DNA of 64,000 bases from Stichopus chloronotus (Eukaryota; Echinodermata; Holothuroidea; Aspidochirotida; Stichopodidae): positions 26,523,196 through 26,587,195 of the forward strand of contig CM037839.1 of assembly GCA_021234535.1 (NCBI GenBank), given 5' to 3'. Of this stretch, positions 48,042 to 62,899 are shown in pieces. The position numbers and the translations under genes are program-made. Within the stretch, counting starts at the first letter, position 1. The number at the start of each line of letters is the position of its first letter. A model generated the notes under the pieces. That model was not told the origin of the DNA. It made no database searches and worked only from the letters and a program-made list of their open reading frames with translations.

Positions 48042-48774
48042 TTTCGTGGTATGTCTTGGGATCTAGGGATTTTTTCCATAAAATGTGTAAAATCTTGGGA
48101 TTTTTACAGAAATACGAAGTTTTTATACTTTGTTGATAAGTGCCCAAAATGATTGTAAATTTGTCGTGCCTCTTTCACCGATAAATGCCATAAATGATCC
48201 TTGACACACCACAAAATATGAATCTAGCCTCCAATGGTGCGCAGTTTTGAAAATACCTGTGAACTTTGTCTTATCATATTATAGCAGTTGCCTCTTCTTA
48301 GAACATCCCATGTCTGTCTCATGGTGAGCCTGCGTCAGGAACTTGGGTGAACATCATCTTTTATACGTACACAATGGCACACTTCGCAAGTGGAGAAGAA
48401 ATGAGTTTTTGTATAATGCACAGGTACATTTTCCCTTTTTATGCATGCTTTGACAAAGTTGAGTTGAAAACAAGTTCGTTTTATTCCTTCATTCACTGTC
48501 CCTGGGTTTTTGTTCATCATCGGAAATATTAAGAAAAGCGCCTGCAGGTTCCTCACATTTTTACGGAATTAACATAAATACATTGACATAAACAGCCGAA
48601 AATGAAAAAAAAAAACCTCTTTGGGACCGCTTGGTAGTAATGACGTCATTGGAGTATCTCGCAGCATTGGTTGCTGAGCATCTTTCGTTGATCCTGCACA
48701 TATAAGCTTACATACAAATGTACATACTTGTCACTATTCGATATAGCAAGAGTTATCTTGTCACTTTTAAGCCA

Positions 48775-52445
<3,671 letters not shown>

Positions 52446-52698
52446 AAAATCAAGGGTGTCATCGTGGTGATATTTCTGTCCGAGAGCCTTGCCAAAGGAG
52501 GTGATATCACCACTCTAATCTTTCACCTCTTCAAATCTGGCTCAAACACAGAATGGTCGAAATTATTAAATGCGTTGATAGACCAGACCATTAGCTATCA
52601 CATGATGGTTAGGGAACACCTGATTATAGTGTACCTTGAATGTGCGAGGACCTTGGATGGTCTCGTTTCAGAGTGTAAGTCAATAAGAGAGATTAATG
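52446..52698 (+). CDS. Unidentified coding exon (84 residues)
   Basis: A T-rich acceptor (tttgtttttag) is followed by 84 open codons starting KIKGVIVVIFLSESLAKGGD and including KSGSNTEWSKLLNAL, MMVREHLIIVYLECARTLDG and CKSIREIN. It ends at a consensus GTATGT donor in phase 1. The composition is that of a folded alpha-helical protein and unlike the surrounding AT-rich noise. I do not recognise the family. No partner exon could be joined. It could be a lone exon of a gene with long introns or an exon-derived pseudogene. Confidence 0.5.
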
Positions 52699-54791
52699 GT
52701 ATGTGCTATGTGGTTTGTTGTATTGTTATATTCACGAGTTAATATGAGATAAAAGGAAATTTGCAACACTACACAAGTTGTTTTACGGGGAAGGGGGGTC
52801 AATCTCCCACCCAATCAGAATTCATGACTGTAATTTCAGTTAATTAGCTTATGCAGTTGGCATAGAGTATAAGAGAAGCAAGGTACTGATAAGGGGGGGG
52901 GGGTAGTACGGCGCCTGTCAAAATGGGGTCTGGCTAATGGTTGAATTACAGTTATTTTTTTTTCTCTTAATTCTTTTTCTCTATCGTTTCTATTTTTTTT
53001 TTTTTTTGTCGTTTTAAAATAAATCGAAAAGCACTATTGATGCCTTTTGTATTTTCACACTTTAGAAGTCTTTGGGAGTTTAAGTGGGATTCATAGTGTT
53101 GAACTGTTTTACGTTTTAAAGTCAAGTTGAAAAAGTACACGAGGATACATGTCGAAGTACATGTGGGCACAGTCACATTACACGATTCACTGGCTTCGGT
53201 TTCTGCATAATGCTGCCCGTTACATTAAATCTGGATAAAACATCAAATTAAAAGAGCTTGCATTTTTTTCTTCTTTTTTGTGGTCCAACAACAAATCTAA
53301 TGATCAGTTTCAGTTCATTAGATATTGTGAATACACGGTTTTCACAGTTTGAACTCCCCTGACTTTAGTGACTTCAGACATTTGTAAAATATCATGTGGT
53401 TCTTTAAATTAACTCAGTGTAGTCCATCCACTTAATCAGATGGAGATCAGTCGAAGCTTGCATTCTCAAGATATGGTGAAATGATTGTAAACACGATATC
53501 TGAAGAAAAGAAATTTAAACATATTTCATATGTCGTATGTATTTGTATCACATTTAGCACAAATACTCTGTGGTTTCATGAAAGTCAGAGGTCATTTTGG
53601 GGTCAACAGGGTCAAATAATGAAAAACTTGTAGACACAATATTTCAAGAAAGGAAGCTTGCACTGATCTCATTCTTCGTTTGTAAGTATATCACAACACT
53701 ATTTTGGGTGATGGTCACAGGTCATTTGATTACAACAGGGGTCAAATTGTGAAAACCTTGTGAACAAGAATCTCGAGAACGAAAGCTTAGACTGATCTCA
53801 TATTTGGTATGTAGCTGTACCGTATTGAGTACCGAGACCCTCATCATTTATGTAGGAGTTCAAAGGTCATCTGGGACGAAGAGGGGTCAAATACTTAAAA
53901 CTTTGGATCTCAAATGGGATGTTTGGGGTATTTCGTATTTGCTGCCTAGAGTACAAGAAACCTTTTCAGTGTTTTTGGTCCAGGTGTAAGGTCATTTCAG
54001 GTGGCATGATACTTAACTGGTCTACTCATACAAGGAACAAGCTTGTGACACATCCTCATGTTATTGTCGAATGTCGATATCAGACTCAGAAATCACAATG
54101 GATTGAGCAATCTGATTTAGAAAATTGTGTTCCCTGTCTGACCATGTAACTTCAGTAAGGTATGAGGTCATATTTCATTACGATGAGGTAAAGAAGGGAA
54201 AACAAACAATAGATAACCGCATGCACGGTGCACGGTGACTAAACTTGTAAAAAGTTTATTTGTTCGATATAATCAGATTGAGTTTGTAGTATCTGATTCA
54301 CAGCTGGCACACACTACGCACCCATGCGTTGTATTATTATTGGACTCATTCATTGATAGCTAGCTTGCCCTTGTTGCAACAAGTACTATATGAACGGTGG
54401 TACCGTGCATCCAGTACATCGTGTAAAGCTTTAGACTTACAAGGCTATATCTTTGAAAATGGTTGTCGTTGTTTGTCACATTAATGAGAACAAAAATAGC
54501 CAAATTTAGGACCACTGGTCGTCAATTTCAGGTGTCAATTTGATAAGTACAATTTTGGAAGTTACGGGAAGATTTGAATTTACGAGAGGACAGCATCACC
54601 TAAGCACCCCAAGAGACTCATAGAGAGTTCGTGTTTTGACGGATTCAACATTTGTTTCTGTGCCATTATAGTTTCACACTACCGTGGCGGTTAACATTGT
54701 GGTATCCAAATTGGACTGACGTTTCTTAGCAATATTTTGACTTGCTGAAAGTTGGTCATGGATGATAGTTTATCAACAACGAACGAAGAAT
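52699..54791. other. Upstream of the cytokine-receptor-like gene
   Basis: It holds long homopolymers near 52,895 and 52,990 and the tandem repeat at 53,480-53,900. No further exon recognised. Confidence 0.5.
53480..53900 (+). repeat. Tandem repeat, unit about 135 bp, three diverged copies
   Basis: Units each contain a 'gtaaacacgatatctgaaga' type start, a 'gaaagcttg' word, 'tctcat...ttggtatgta' and end with 'aggtcatttggggtcaacag' like strings. Divergence is high. The word set is common in dispersed repeats of marine invertebrates, from general knowledge. Confidence 0.65.
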
Positions 54792-54873
54792 ATGGCTGAG
54801 ACTCCGAAACCAAGAACTCTTCACTGTTTAGTGGTTGCAGTGTTTCTACATACATTCGTGTGCCTCGCTACGG
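54792..54873 (+). CDS. Receptor-like gene exon 1: signal peptide
   Basis: ATG at 54,792, peptide MAETPKPRTLHCLVVAVFLH then TFVCLAT, donor GTAAGA at 54,874, phase 1. An upstream in-frame ATG at 54,762 would add ten polar residues. I prefer 54,792 because the resulting n-region is short and basic, as signal peptides need. Confidence 0.72.
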
Positions 54874-57800
54874 GTAAGATATATTTACATATTCAATTTG
54901 AAGGTCATATTCGGTTAAAAAAAAAAAAAAAAACAGATTTTTAACCAATTGACCTACCACCTTGAAAGACATGTAGGTCTTTTCAGTCCTTTTCCAGGTA
55001 TGTCACCTGGAAACCACAAATGTATAGGGCTATCATAGAACTTGCGTGGGCTCAAGTTTGTGCGACATGCAATATCCATCCTATATTTTTGTATAAATGG
55101 ACTGACTGTATGGTATAAGAGTTTAAAAATGGCCAAGTCCATATAATGCGCCAAAATATAAAGTTAGCACTTGCATGGATGAATCCACATGTAATGAGAA
55201 CTACAGTATTATAGAGGCTAATCTATATCTGGACTGGATACGTATCCTCGTCTGCAATGTAAGTCGTACATTGCCCGCATTGTGTGACCAAACAAGACTA
55301 ACAAACAACATATACCATAGTAGTCAAAGACATCTGCATGCTTAATCACCTCAAGGCAGTAAGGATTTTTCAGCGGGAAGGGAGGTCGGGTGGTGATGGG
55401 GGGTAGGTCAAGATAGAAGAGTTTTGTTCTAGCATGCAATGTAACAATTCCTGTTAATTTATAAAGATTCAAAAAATGAAGAAATATAAAAAGAACTAAA
55501 AACAAAAATAAAGAAATATACAAAGAAAACAGAAAATCTGCTGTCAATTTGTTTTCAAAATTTGATAGCACTTTTCAGTTTCCTCATTGTATTACTTTGT
55601 TTTGTACTGTAATTCTACAACGGTCGGTAGACATTTTACAGTGTAGGCTGCATGCAATTCGTACTATGATTTATGTCAACATTTTGTAAATTGCTGACTA
55701 ACGTAAATGAAATACCTTTACCTTTCACCTGTTTTTATTTTTATTTCAAATGTATCTGTAACTTACACTGTAAAAAATGTCTGTAAATTTACAGATAATA
55801 AAACAAAGAAATAAATAAGAATTACAGGAATTGTCTGGAAACTAATAACCAGAACATTTTTGTATTTCTTTTGTATTTCTTTATTTTATTTTCTGTTAGT
55901 TTACATTTTACAATTTACATTTTTACAGTGTATGCACTGTAATCGATCAATCGATCGATTTTAACAGCTTTCTTACATATTTTCTTCTTCCTTTTGTTAC
56001 GTTCCTTCAGGACTCCTGCCGCCTTCCCTTTCTGTAATAGACTCTTACAATCTAGATTATAAACTTAGTTGGACTCCACCATCTGACGCTGAAAACGTAC
56101 GGAATCTGCTATACACAGTTGCCTATGCTGAGTAAGACAAATCTTTTACTTTTCTTCCAAGCACAATCTTTCTGAGGCCACAGAAAGTATGACGGTACGT
56201 GATACTAACAAATAATATAACAATGGTATATTGAACGCATGGATACCATTAAACTGATATTGTTCTAAGGTTCTTAGAAATGTTAAGATTTCATATTAAA
56301 TACAAATTTGAAATTGTTCGTTGTCACTGCCACAACTGATTATCTATTTAGTATATATGAAAAAAATCACTACGCGTTATGTGAACGTAGGTATATACGG
56401 TGGCAAACTTTATGTAAAAAGTATTCCGGCGTTAAGATGCATTGCAAATCACTTTTGTAACTTTCTTCCACTCGAGTGAAAATGCGAGCCTAACTCCTTA
56501 ACATTCAGGTCAGAAATGTACCGTATATATTTCACAGGAATAGTTCAAAGACGTGGGAGAAGGGAGCCGTCCGAAACATCCTGGGCCGCAGTTTCCAAGA
56601 ACAAAATTCTCTTTTAATAAGGGCACGAAAAACTAGGATGTTCCATTTCTCGAAATCTGAGAGCTATCTCTATCAAAAGTGTCAAAAGTATCAAAAGTGT
56701 CAAGAGTATCTTTCGCTCCAACCGATTGTGGAGTTATACTGCTTGCACCACACTTTAACCCATTGCCTCCCTCCCCTCTTCTCTGATTCAAACGTCTGTT
56801 TACAGTGTTACACCGGCCACTGATATGGGCAGACGATTTAGGCCGTCCCCCGGCAGTTTGCACACTGCGTTGTTTCCTGTAAGCTGTGTTATCACCAAAA
56901 TATGTGCAAGAGTATCGTCTGTAGTTTTCCAAAATGGTAAACATTTAGCACCTGATAAATTAATCAGGAAATATCAGAAAAAAAAAACATTGCCCATTCA
57001 GAGATTTGGTGACACTAAAGAGGATCTTAAGGTCTTCTTTTTCAACCGGGGAGGGGGAGGGAGTGGGAGTGGGAGGGGGGAGGACACCTTTCTCCTTGAC
57101 TCTCATAAGGACGGGGATAACAATCCACATGGTCTCCACCCCTCAAATCACATTTTTGTCTCACTCGTTGAGTGTACAGTAATTGCAAGGAAACTCAATT
57201 ACAGAAGTTTTCACAACCACCCTCCTTCAACATCACTGTACATGCCACACATGTGTACACAAAAGGAATAACCATGGGCAGATGGGGGTAAGAAGTAAAA
57301 CAACTATGGATATAGGACAAAACGTTTACGTTATCCGATCAGGGAGATTCTCAGACGTAGATGTAGGGGACAGAGAACCGACAGCCTCCAAAAATGTAGA
57401 TTTTAAGGACTTTAATGACTTTAGAATTTAATAACACAATGCAAGGCTCTCTTTCATCTTAAGTTCTAGGTCTCGGGTTATGTGATTCGTCAGGGTCAGT
57501 GAAACTGGGGAACAATTCTCAGTGATAATTGTAGGTGCTGTCTTAAAATGTGACATTGTCATTCAACCATTAAAGGAGAAAAATAGAGATAAATTGTACA
57601 ATTTTTGCATAGACCTATAGAGAAACTTATTTGTGAAATATTTGTACAGGAGAGGGAAGACTCTCTCAGATCCCTCCCCGATCAGCCTCTTATACCAATC
57701 ACTCTGACAGTGATGTAGATGGTACAGAGGGGGGGGGGGCAGCTAGAGTTTCTCTCAGACTAAGGATGAAAATCTGAATTATGCAGGTATAATGTCTAAG

Positions 57801-60800
57801 AATAAATATTTCACCAAGCAAGAAAAAAAAAATATTCCTTACGAAATAGTAATTCTTGGAGATAAGCCAATATTCAGTTCAATCTGGCATTGACTGTAGC
57901 ACTATTTGCATCTAGTCTACCCTATTTCAGCAAAAAATTCTCCAAGGATAGGGACACCGTCCCCTCCGACCTCCCCCCCCCCCCGAGGGTTATCATTCCT
58001 CAGTCAAATTATATCATCCCGGCGGTGTTTCTACTCTCGCAGGCTCAGATTAGCCTGCAACCCTTCCTCCCAGTCCTGGATCTGGCTCCCAGAAAGGAGC
58101 TTATACGTGCTAAAACATGCTGACGCCTTTTCATCTCATTAAGTGGCTCAATTGCAATTTTATTCAATGCCTGTTTTGACCGTAGAATTTCACACTTACC
58201 GAGTGAATGTTGAGTTTTATTATTATTATTATTCAGTTTCTGGTTCGAGAACAGAATTCCACAATGAGGGAAATGTTGAAAAATTTCTTTAAGTTAGTGA
58301 TTTTCCAGACGGTGCCCACCCCCTTGGGGGTAACTGTAACGCTATTGACGTCATGGCATAGGTAATTCAATTTTACACAGATACAAGCGGGCCAAAAAAA
58401 ACATGTTATTTTTATAATGTACTCCCGTGGCTTAAGTCTGCTAAAAGACAAAAAGTTTGATATCACAGTTTGAAAGAAATGCCAATGTTAAAAAAACACC
58501 GATGGTTCCATGTATGCGAGGAATTTAGTGGCACTAAGGGACGCTAACAATTGGCTCTTCCACCCCCTTACATATCCTTCTTTTAAAGGCACGTTGGATA
58601 TGATTGTTTACACGGTACGGTCCTATTGTTTGCGAATTGCCACGCAACGATAGTATAAAAAATTACACAGAAAAGGTCTCTTAACCCTTATATTTGACAA
58701 GTCAAGTTCCAAGTTTCTGCAGGGTTGAACTATTGTACTTTGGAGCCACTCTGTTTCAAGCAGGGAGTGGGTTCATTTTCTATTAATTACAATAGTGCCC
58801 AAGACGATTTATCCAGTGAACATTTAAGATGAATGTGATAAAACATTTATTCAGTTAGAAACTCGGACTATATGCCAATGGGACGACCCCAGTATAGTAT
58901 ATTATAATCTGAACGGAAGAGCGTCTGTGCCTATCGTGTTAGTGTGCCAATCAGTATTTTGATCATGAGCATACGTGGCAGGAAGGGGGCTCAGGGGCGT
59001 ATGATCACCACCCCAATTCGGTAAAATGTAGCGAATATATAGTTGAGCTTTGGAAGGGCAATTTTCGTCGATCTGTGAGGTATTTTCACCCAAACAATTG
59101 TCTGGTGCGCTCCGTGGTGGTGCACAACTTAGTCCTCTCAGTTTTCATCCCCTCTAGTCTAAAATTCTGGATACTACTCTCCTGTAGAGGGGTATAGTGT
59201 ACCTCCGTATCACATTGACATGTCCCCCCCCCCCCCCTTCGAGAGAACTCTTTGAGGTAGAGCCAGGATAAAAGTTGAAATTAAAATTAGGTCAGCTTGG
59301 TTTAAAATGCCAAAATCGTGCTTATGATCGTATTCATATAAATAACAGCTCCCTGATATTACTGCAGCTGTATATTTCGGTTGGTGCCAGGGGAAAATTT
59401 TCCGTTAGACACCCGGACACTATTTTTCGACACACCGACATGCAAGTTGAAGGATTGGTCCTTGAAGAAATTTGATATTTCGTTAACATAAGGAATATTT
59501 TTGACACTCTTCGGGTACAAACCTTATTCTCAAACGTTAAGTTTGTTCACTGTTATCGTAAACAAAATACATGAGATTCACGGCGTGTGTATTCTGCTGA
59601 ATTGGCCGAACGAAGTTCACATATAAAATCTACCTTGCAATAAATATATACACTCATGATCCAATCCTGTAAACAACTACCTTGCACACACTGAGAGTGC
59701 ACAAAGGAGCGGTCTGTCAGTCTGTGTGGGTAGTTGTATGTTCACGGTTGAGCAAACGTACTGAATGCTTGTCAAGTTGTTTCTTGCACCAAAAAGGTTG
59801 TTCCCATACAGTGTGAACCATTCATAAGAAAAGGTTACTCGACCTCTCCTCTCGACTTACAGACACCTATGACAAGCCAACGGAAACCAGGCTTTTCCAG
59901 TACTGATTCAATCGATAACGAAGCTCTCTCGACCAAACTTTTTATAATTGCGGCCGATATAGAGAATTAACGAAACAATTAATTAAAGGGAAATATGGCG
60001 TTCGTCTAACAGAAGAAAAGATGCATTTTGCCAAACCAATATTTGTGGACACAGAATGATAGAATATTCAAAATTAGGAAGGACGGTATCTCTCTTCTCT
60101 AGAAATGTTTCTCGCAGACAGAACTTTTTGCTCGAGAATTTGTTCGCCCAAACTTTCAACAATTCATATCCCGCAGAGTGCATCGTCCGTAACTATTGCA
60201 TTTTTTTTTTTACGAAATGAGATTTTGCATAAATTTATTGATCGGACTCACTGGTTTAACAATGATCAAGAGCTGCTTTCTTTGTATGCCAGATACGTGC
60301 ATTGTAAACTCCTAAGTATTTCCTTTAGTATCTATCATCCACCGTTACGTACCGTTAGTGTAAATCGTGAATTGTTTCCAAATAACTCTAGAAACAAGGA
60401 AGGACCAGGCCCCTGATTGAATTGATACCGTAACCGTGACTACAAGGTAAATTCTATATTGTTGATAGATAATCGAAAATTTTGCGTTGACAAAGAAAGT
60501 TATCAAAAAGATTCCGATGAACCTGGTTTAAGTCCAAAGATAATAGTCAACCGATAAAAAGGATAAATTGATTAAAGGCAAGTAGTGGATGGACTGTGGG
60601 AAAACTAAAATCCTTATGATCTAGTGAGCAAACTTAGTTTGTTAAAATTTAATTCCTTGACTGATAATCAAAGTTTACGAGACGATGTCACATGATTTTC
60701 AGACAGATTGTTATTTTTTTTCTTGACATTTCTGGTTACCAGGATAGGTTTTGAGAATCCGGGTTCATCCCCAACAAACCTGTAGGGGGCCTATTGTGAT

Positions 60801-62899
60801 CCATGGACTAGTATATGTGCCTATAAGAGACATTCTGAATGCCGTGTTATTCGAAAAGGTTGCTGACAGCACGTATAGATTCCACTGGGGAAAGGTAACA
60901 GCAAAAGGTTTTGTGACCTTTGAGACCTTTTGTAGCCTATTCTATAACATGCCAGCTTGTTCTAACCCAATTCATCACGTATTTACAGAGCTGACGAGGA
61001 AGTCGCGAAAAAAAAAAAAAAAATAATCAAAGAAAACAAGACACCAACCTTCCACAAATTGACTCTGTAAAGGCAGAGATTGTCCGTGTTGAATACACTC
61101 AGTGAACAATACAATCAGCACCGTTTTTGCCTGGTGCAGTGTAAAGATGGAACCAACTACGGTCAAAAAACATAACTTTGAATACAATATTTTTCAAACC
61201 GGAAAAAATACAACATCGAAAAATGGATCGTTTTCATTTATTTTCGGCAATATTCTCGTCTTCCAGTTAACGATCCAAAATCTTTCTAGGAGGGAAGGGG
61301 GGGGGGATATTACTCAATATAATTCACTTTCTTTAAATCATCTACAACAACATTTATCTTTTATGTAAGAGACGACAGGTCCCACTAACTTGAAACTTGA
61401 GCCTCCCGCCCACCATGCAGGAAGAATGCACCCACCGGTCAAGCCCCGGCCTCTGTGAAGTGTTTATGCCCCCCTCCCCGCCCCTTCCGTGGCAGTTTCT
61501 GGCTACGGGCCTGCTCATAACCACAAACATGTGCTGCTTTACCGTTTGACAGGCCGGGAACCTAAGATTCTGTCTCAAAAGATTGCATAAAAATATGTTA
61601 TTCAAAACGATGGTAACATCGAAGCTGAAAGAAGCCCCTATATTGTGCGACCGTTATGAATTTGCACTGTAGATACCCTTAAACATGTATCCAAGTGTAC
61701 TTACCACTTCTTTTCTTGTCGACAACAAATATGTAGACTTATACTCATGTGTTTTAGCATACAGTAGTTGTAAACGAATAGTAGGTCTGTACATAAGATG
61801 AATTCTTTTGTTTTATCGTAAATCACTAGAGGACTTGTTATCATTCAAACGAGCCTGTCAGATAGGTTGTCCCTTTACCCTGGGGATGGGGCATCCAAGT
61901 ATTATCATTATTTTTTCTCTACTCATTGCTTGCTATATAATTTCACAAATCCATATCGAATAACAGAATATTTCTATAAATCACATGTGCGTCAAACGTA
62001 GGCCCACAAACAGAGAGAATAAAATATTCTGTACCATATGTAAGTCAAACGTAGGCCCTCAAGCAGAGAGAAAACGTGCAAACATTCCTCTTAGGTAAGG
62101 AGTGCCCTGCAGGGTGCTCTGCAGATAAAGACGGAACATAAACTTGGAGGTAATACCAGTCATTCTTACTATTTTTGTCAGTCCCGGATGTAGGATGTGA
62201 CCAACTGATTGAACTGATTCATGAGTGAAATTGAGCTGCAGTATTTTACAAAAGTTCAATTTACTCCGTGTAGGCTGATCACATAAACATATAAGAAAAG
62301 GGATTCACACAAATCCCAAAGTCACTCGCTACTCACCCCCACCCGGCAGTCCACCTGCCCTACCCTAACATACACAGTATCGATTTTTGGTTATCAAGTC
62401 TGAAAAGAGGCTATCTAACAATTTCGTTTGGTTTCATGGTAAAGTTTCCTTTTTTATAATACAGGAAATGACGTAACTATCAAATTCAGCAAACATATAG
62501 GATACGTGCTCATGTCCGATGAGTCATCTGCAACTCTACTGCATAATGTTTTGAGGAGATGAAGGTATAACTGATATCGATCCCACTGAATAGTTTAACA
62601 TTTGATTGAACTGAGCTATTTTCTTTGTATTACGTATGTGAGTGCATTCTAAACGCAATATTTCCCTTCAGTATATATTCTCCCTTTTTCTCCTGACAGT
62701 ACTTCAAGCATATTCCTGGATGACTCCTTGTGGATACCAGTGCATAGATGTATCAACATCTCATTGCCATCCTGTAACATTTCAGTGGTCTTTAATGAAT
62801 CTCGGGACTTTACCACTAAAATGGTCCTCAGGGTCGTGGCCATCGAAAACGGAGTAACAAGCGACCCTTTGCAGGTGACCCTATATCCGGATAGGCATG
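54792..62899 (+). CDS. Class II cytokine receptor-like protein, 5' part (signal peptide and first FN3-like domain); continues beyond window
   Basis: Three exons (54,792-54,873, 56,011-56,131, 62,700-62,899) give 134 residues. Residues 1-27 form a signal peptide with hydrophobic core CLVVAVFLHTFVCLA. Residues 28-134 read as the first fibronectin-III-like domain of class II receptors (interferon, IL-10, tissue factor family): LPPSLSVIDSYN, KLSWTPP (Trp48), LLYTVAY, WIPVHRC then NISLPSC (Cys85 and Cys93, C-x7-C as in that family), then KMVLRVVAIENGVTSDPLQV. Three N-glycosylation sequons are present (Asn87, Asn94, Asn100). Intron phases are 1, 2, 1, the family's pattern. The second domain, membrane segment and Jak-binding tail are outside the window, so a soluble receptor or tissue-factor-like role remains open. 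Ligand unknown. Confidence 0.75.
55766..55930. mobile_element. 165-bp MITE with CACTGTAAAAA termini
   Basis: CACTGTAAAAAATGT at the left and ACATTTTTACAGTG at the right, flanked by TA on both sides. The inner arms are AT-rich and partly complementary ('aaagaaataaataa' against 'tttctttatttt'). TA duplications suggest a Tc1/mariner-type source. It lies in intron 1 of the receptor-like gene. Confidence 0.75.
56011..56131 (+). CDS. Receptor-like gene exon 2: first half of domain D1
   Basis: T-rich acceptor ending 'ccttcag' at 56,010, donor GTAAGA at 56,132, 121 bases, phases 1-in and 2-out. It encodes GLLPPSLSVIDSYNLDYKLS, WTPPSDAENV and LLYTVAYA. The 'SxNxxxxLSWxPP' and 'YTVxY' blocks are those of class II receptor D1 domains. 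Confidence 0.78.
56132..62699. other. Intron 2 of the receptor-like gene (6.6 kb)
   Basis: No nested gene recognised. It holds short tandem 'atcaaaagtgtcaaaagt' units at about 56,668-56,712, G/C homopolymers near 57,055, 57,730, 57,969 and 59,224, and a poly-A at 61,007. A 'cccgtagccaga'-like block near 61,480-61,515 looks repeat-derived. Confidence 0.55.
62700..62899 (+). CDS. Receptor-like gene exon 3: second half of domain D1
   Basis: Acceptor 'tctcctgacag' at 62,699, donor GTGAGG at 62,900, 200 bases, phases 2-in and 1-out. It completes Asp68 and encodes LWIPVHRCINISLPSCNISV, FNESRDFTTKMVLRVVA and TSDPLQVTLYPDRH. The ending (V-x-L-x-P) is the usual D1/D2 boundary. Confidence 0.78.

Noticed and set aside
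60751..61026. 91-codon plus-strand frame in the receptor-like intron
   Set aside because: No splice-compatible borders in phase with the receptor exons, and it ends in a poly-A-derived Lys run.
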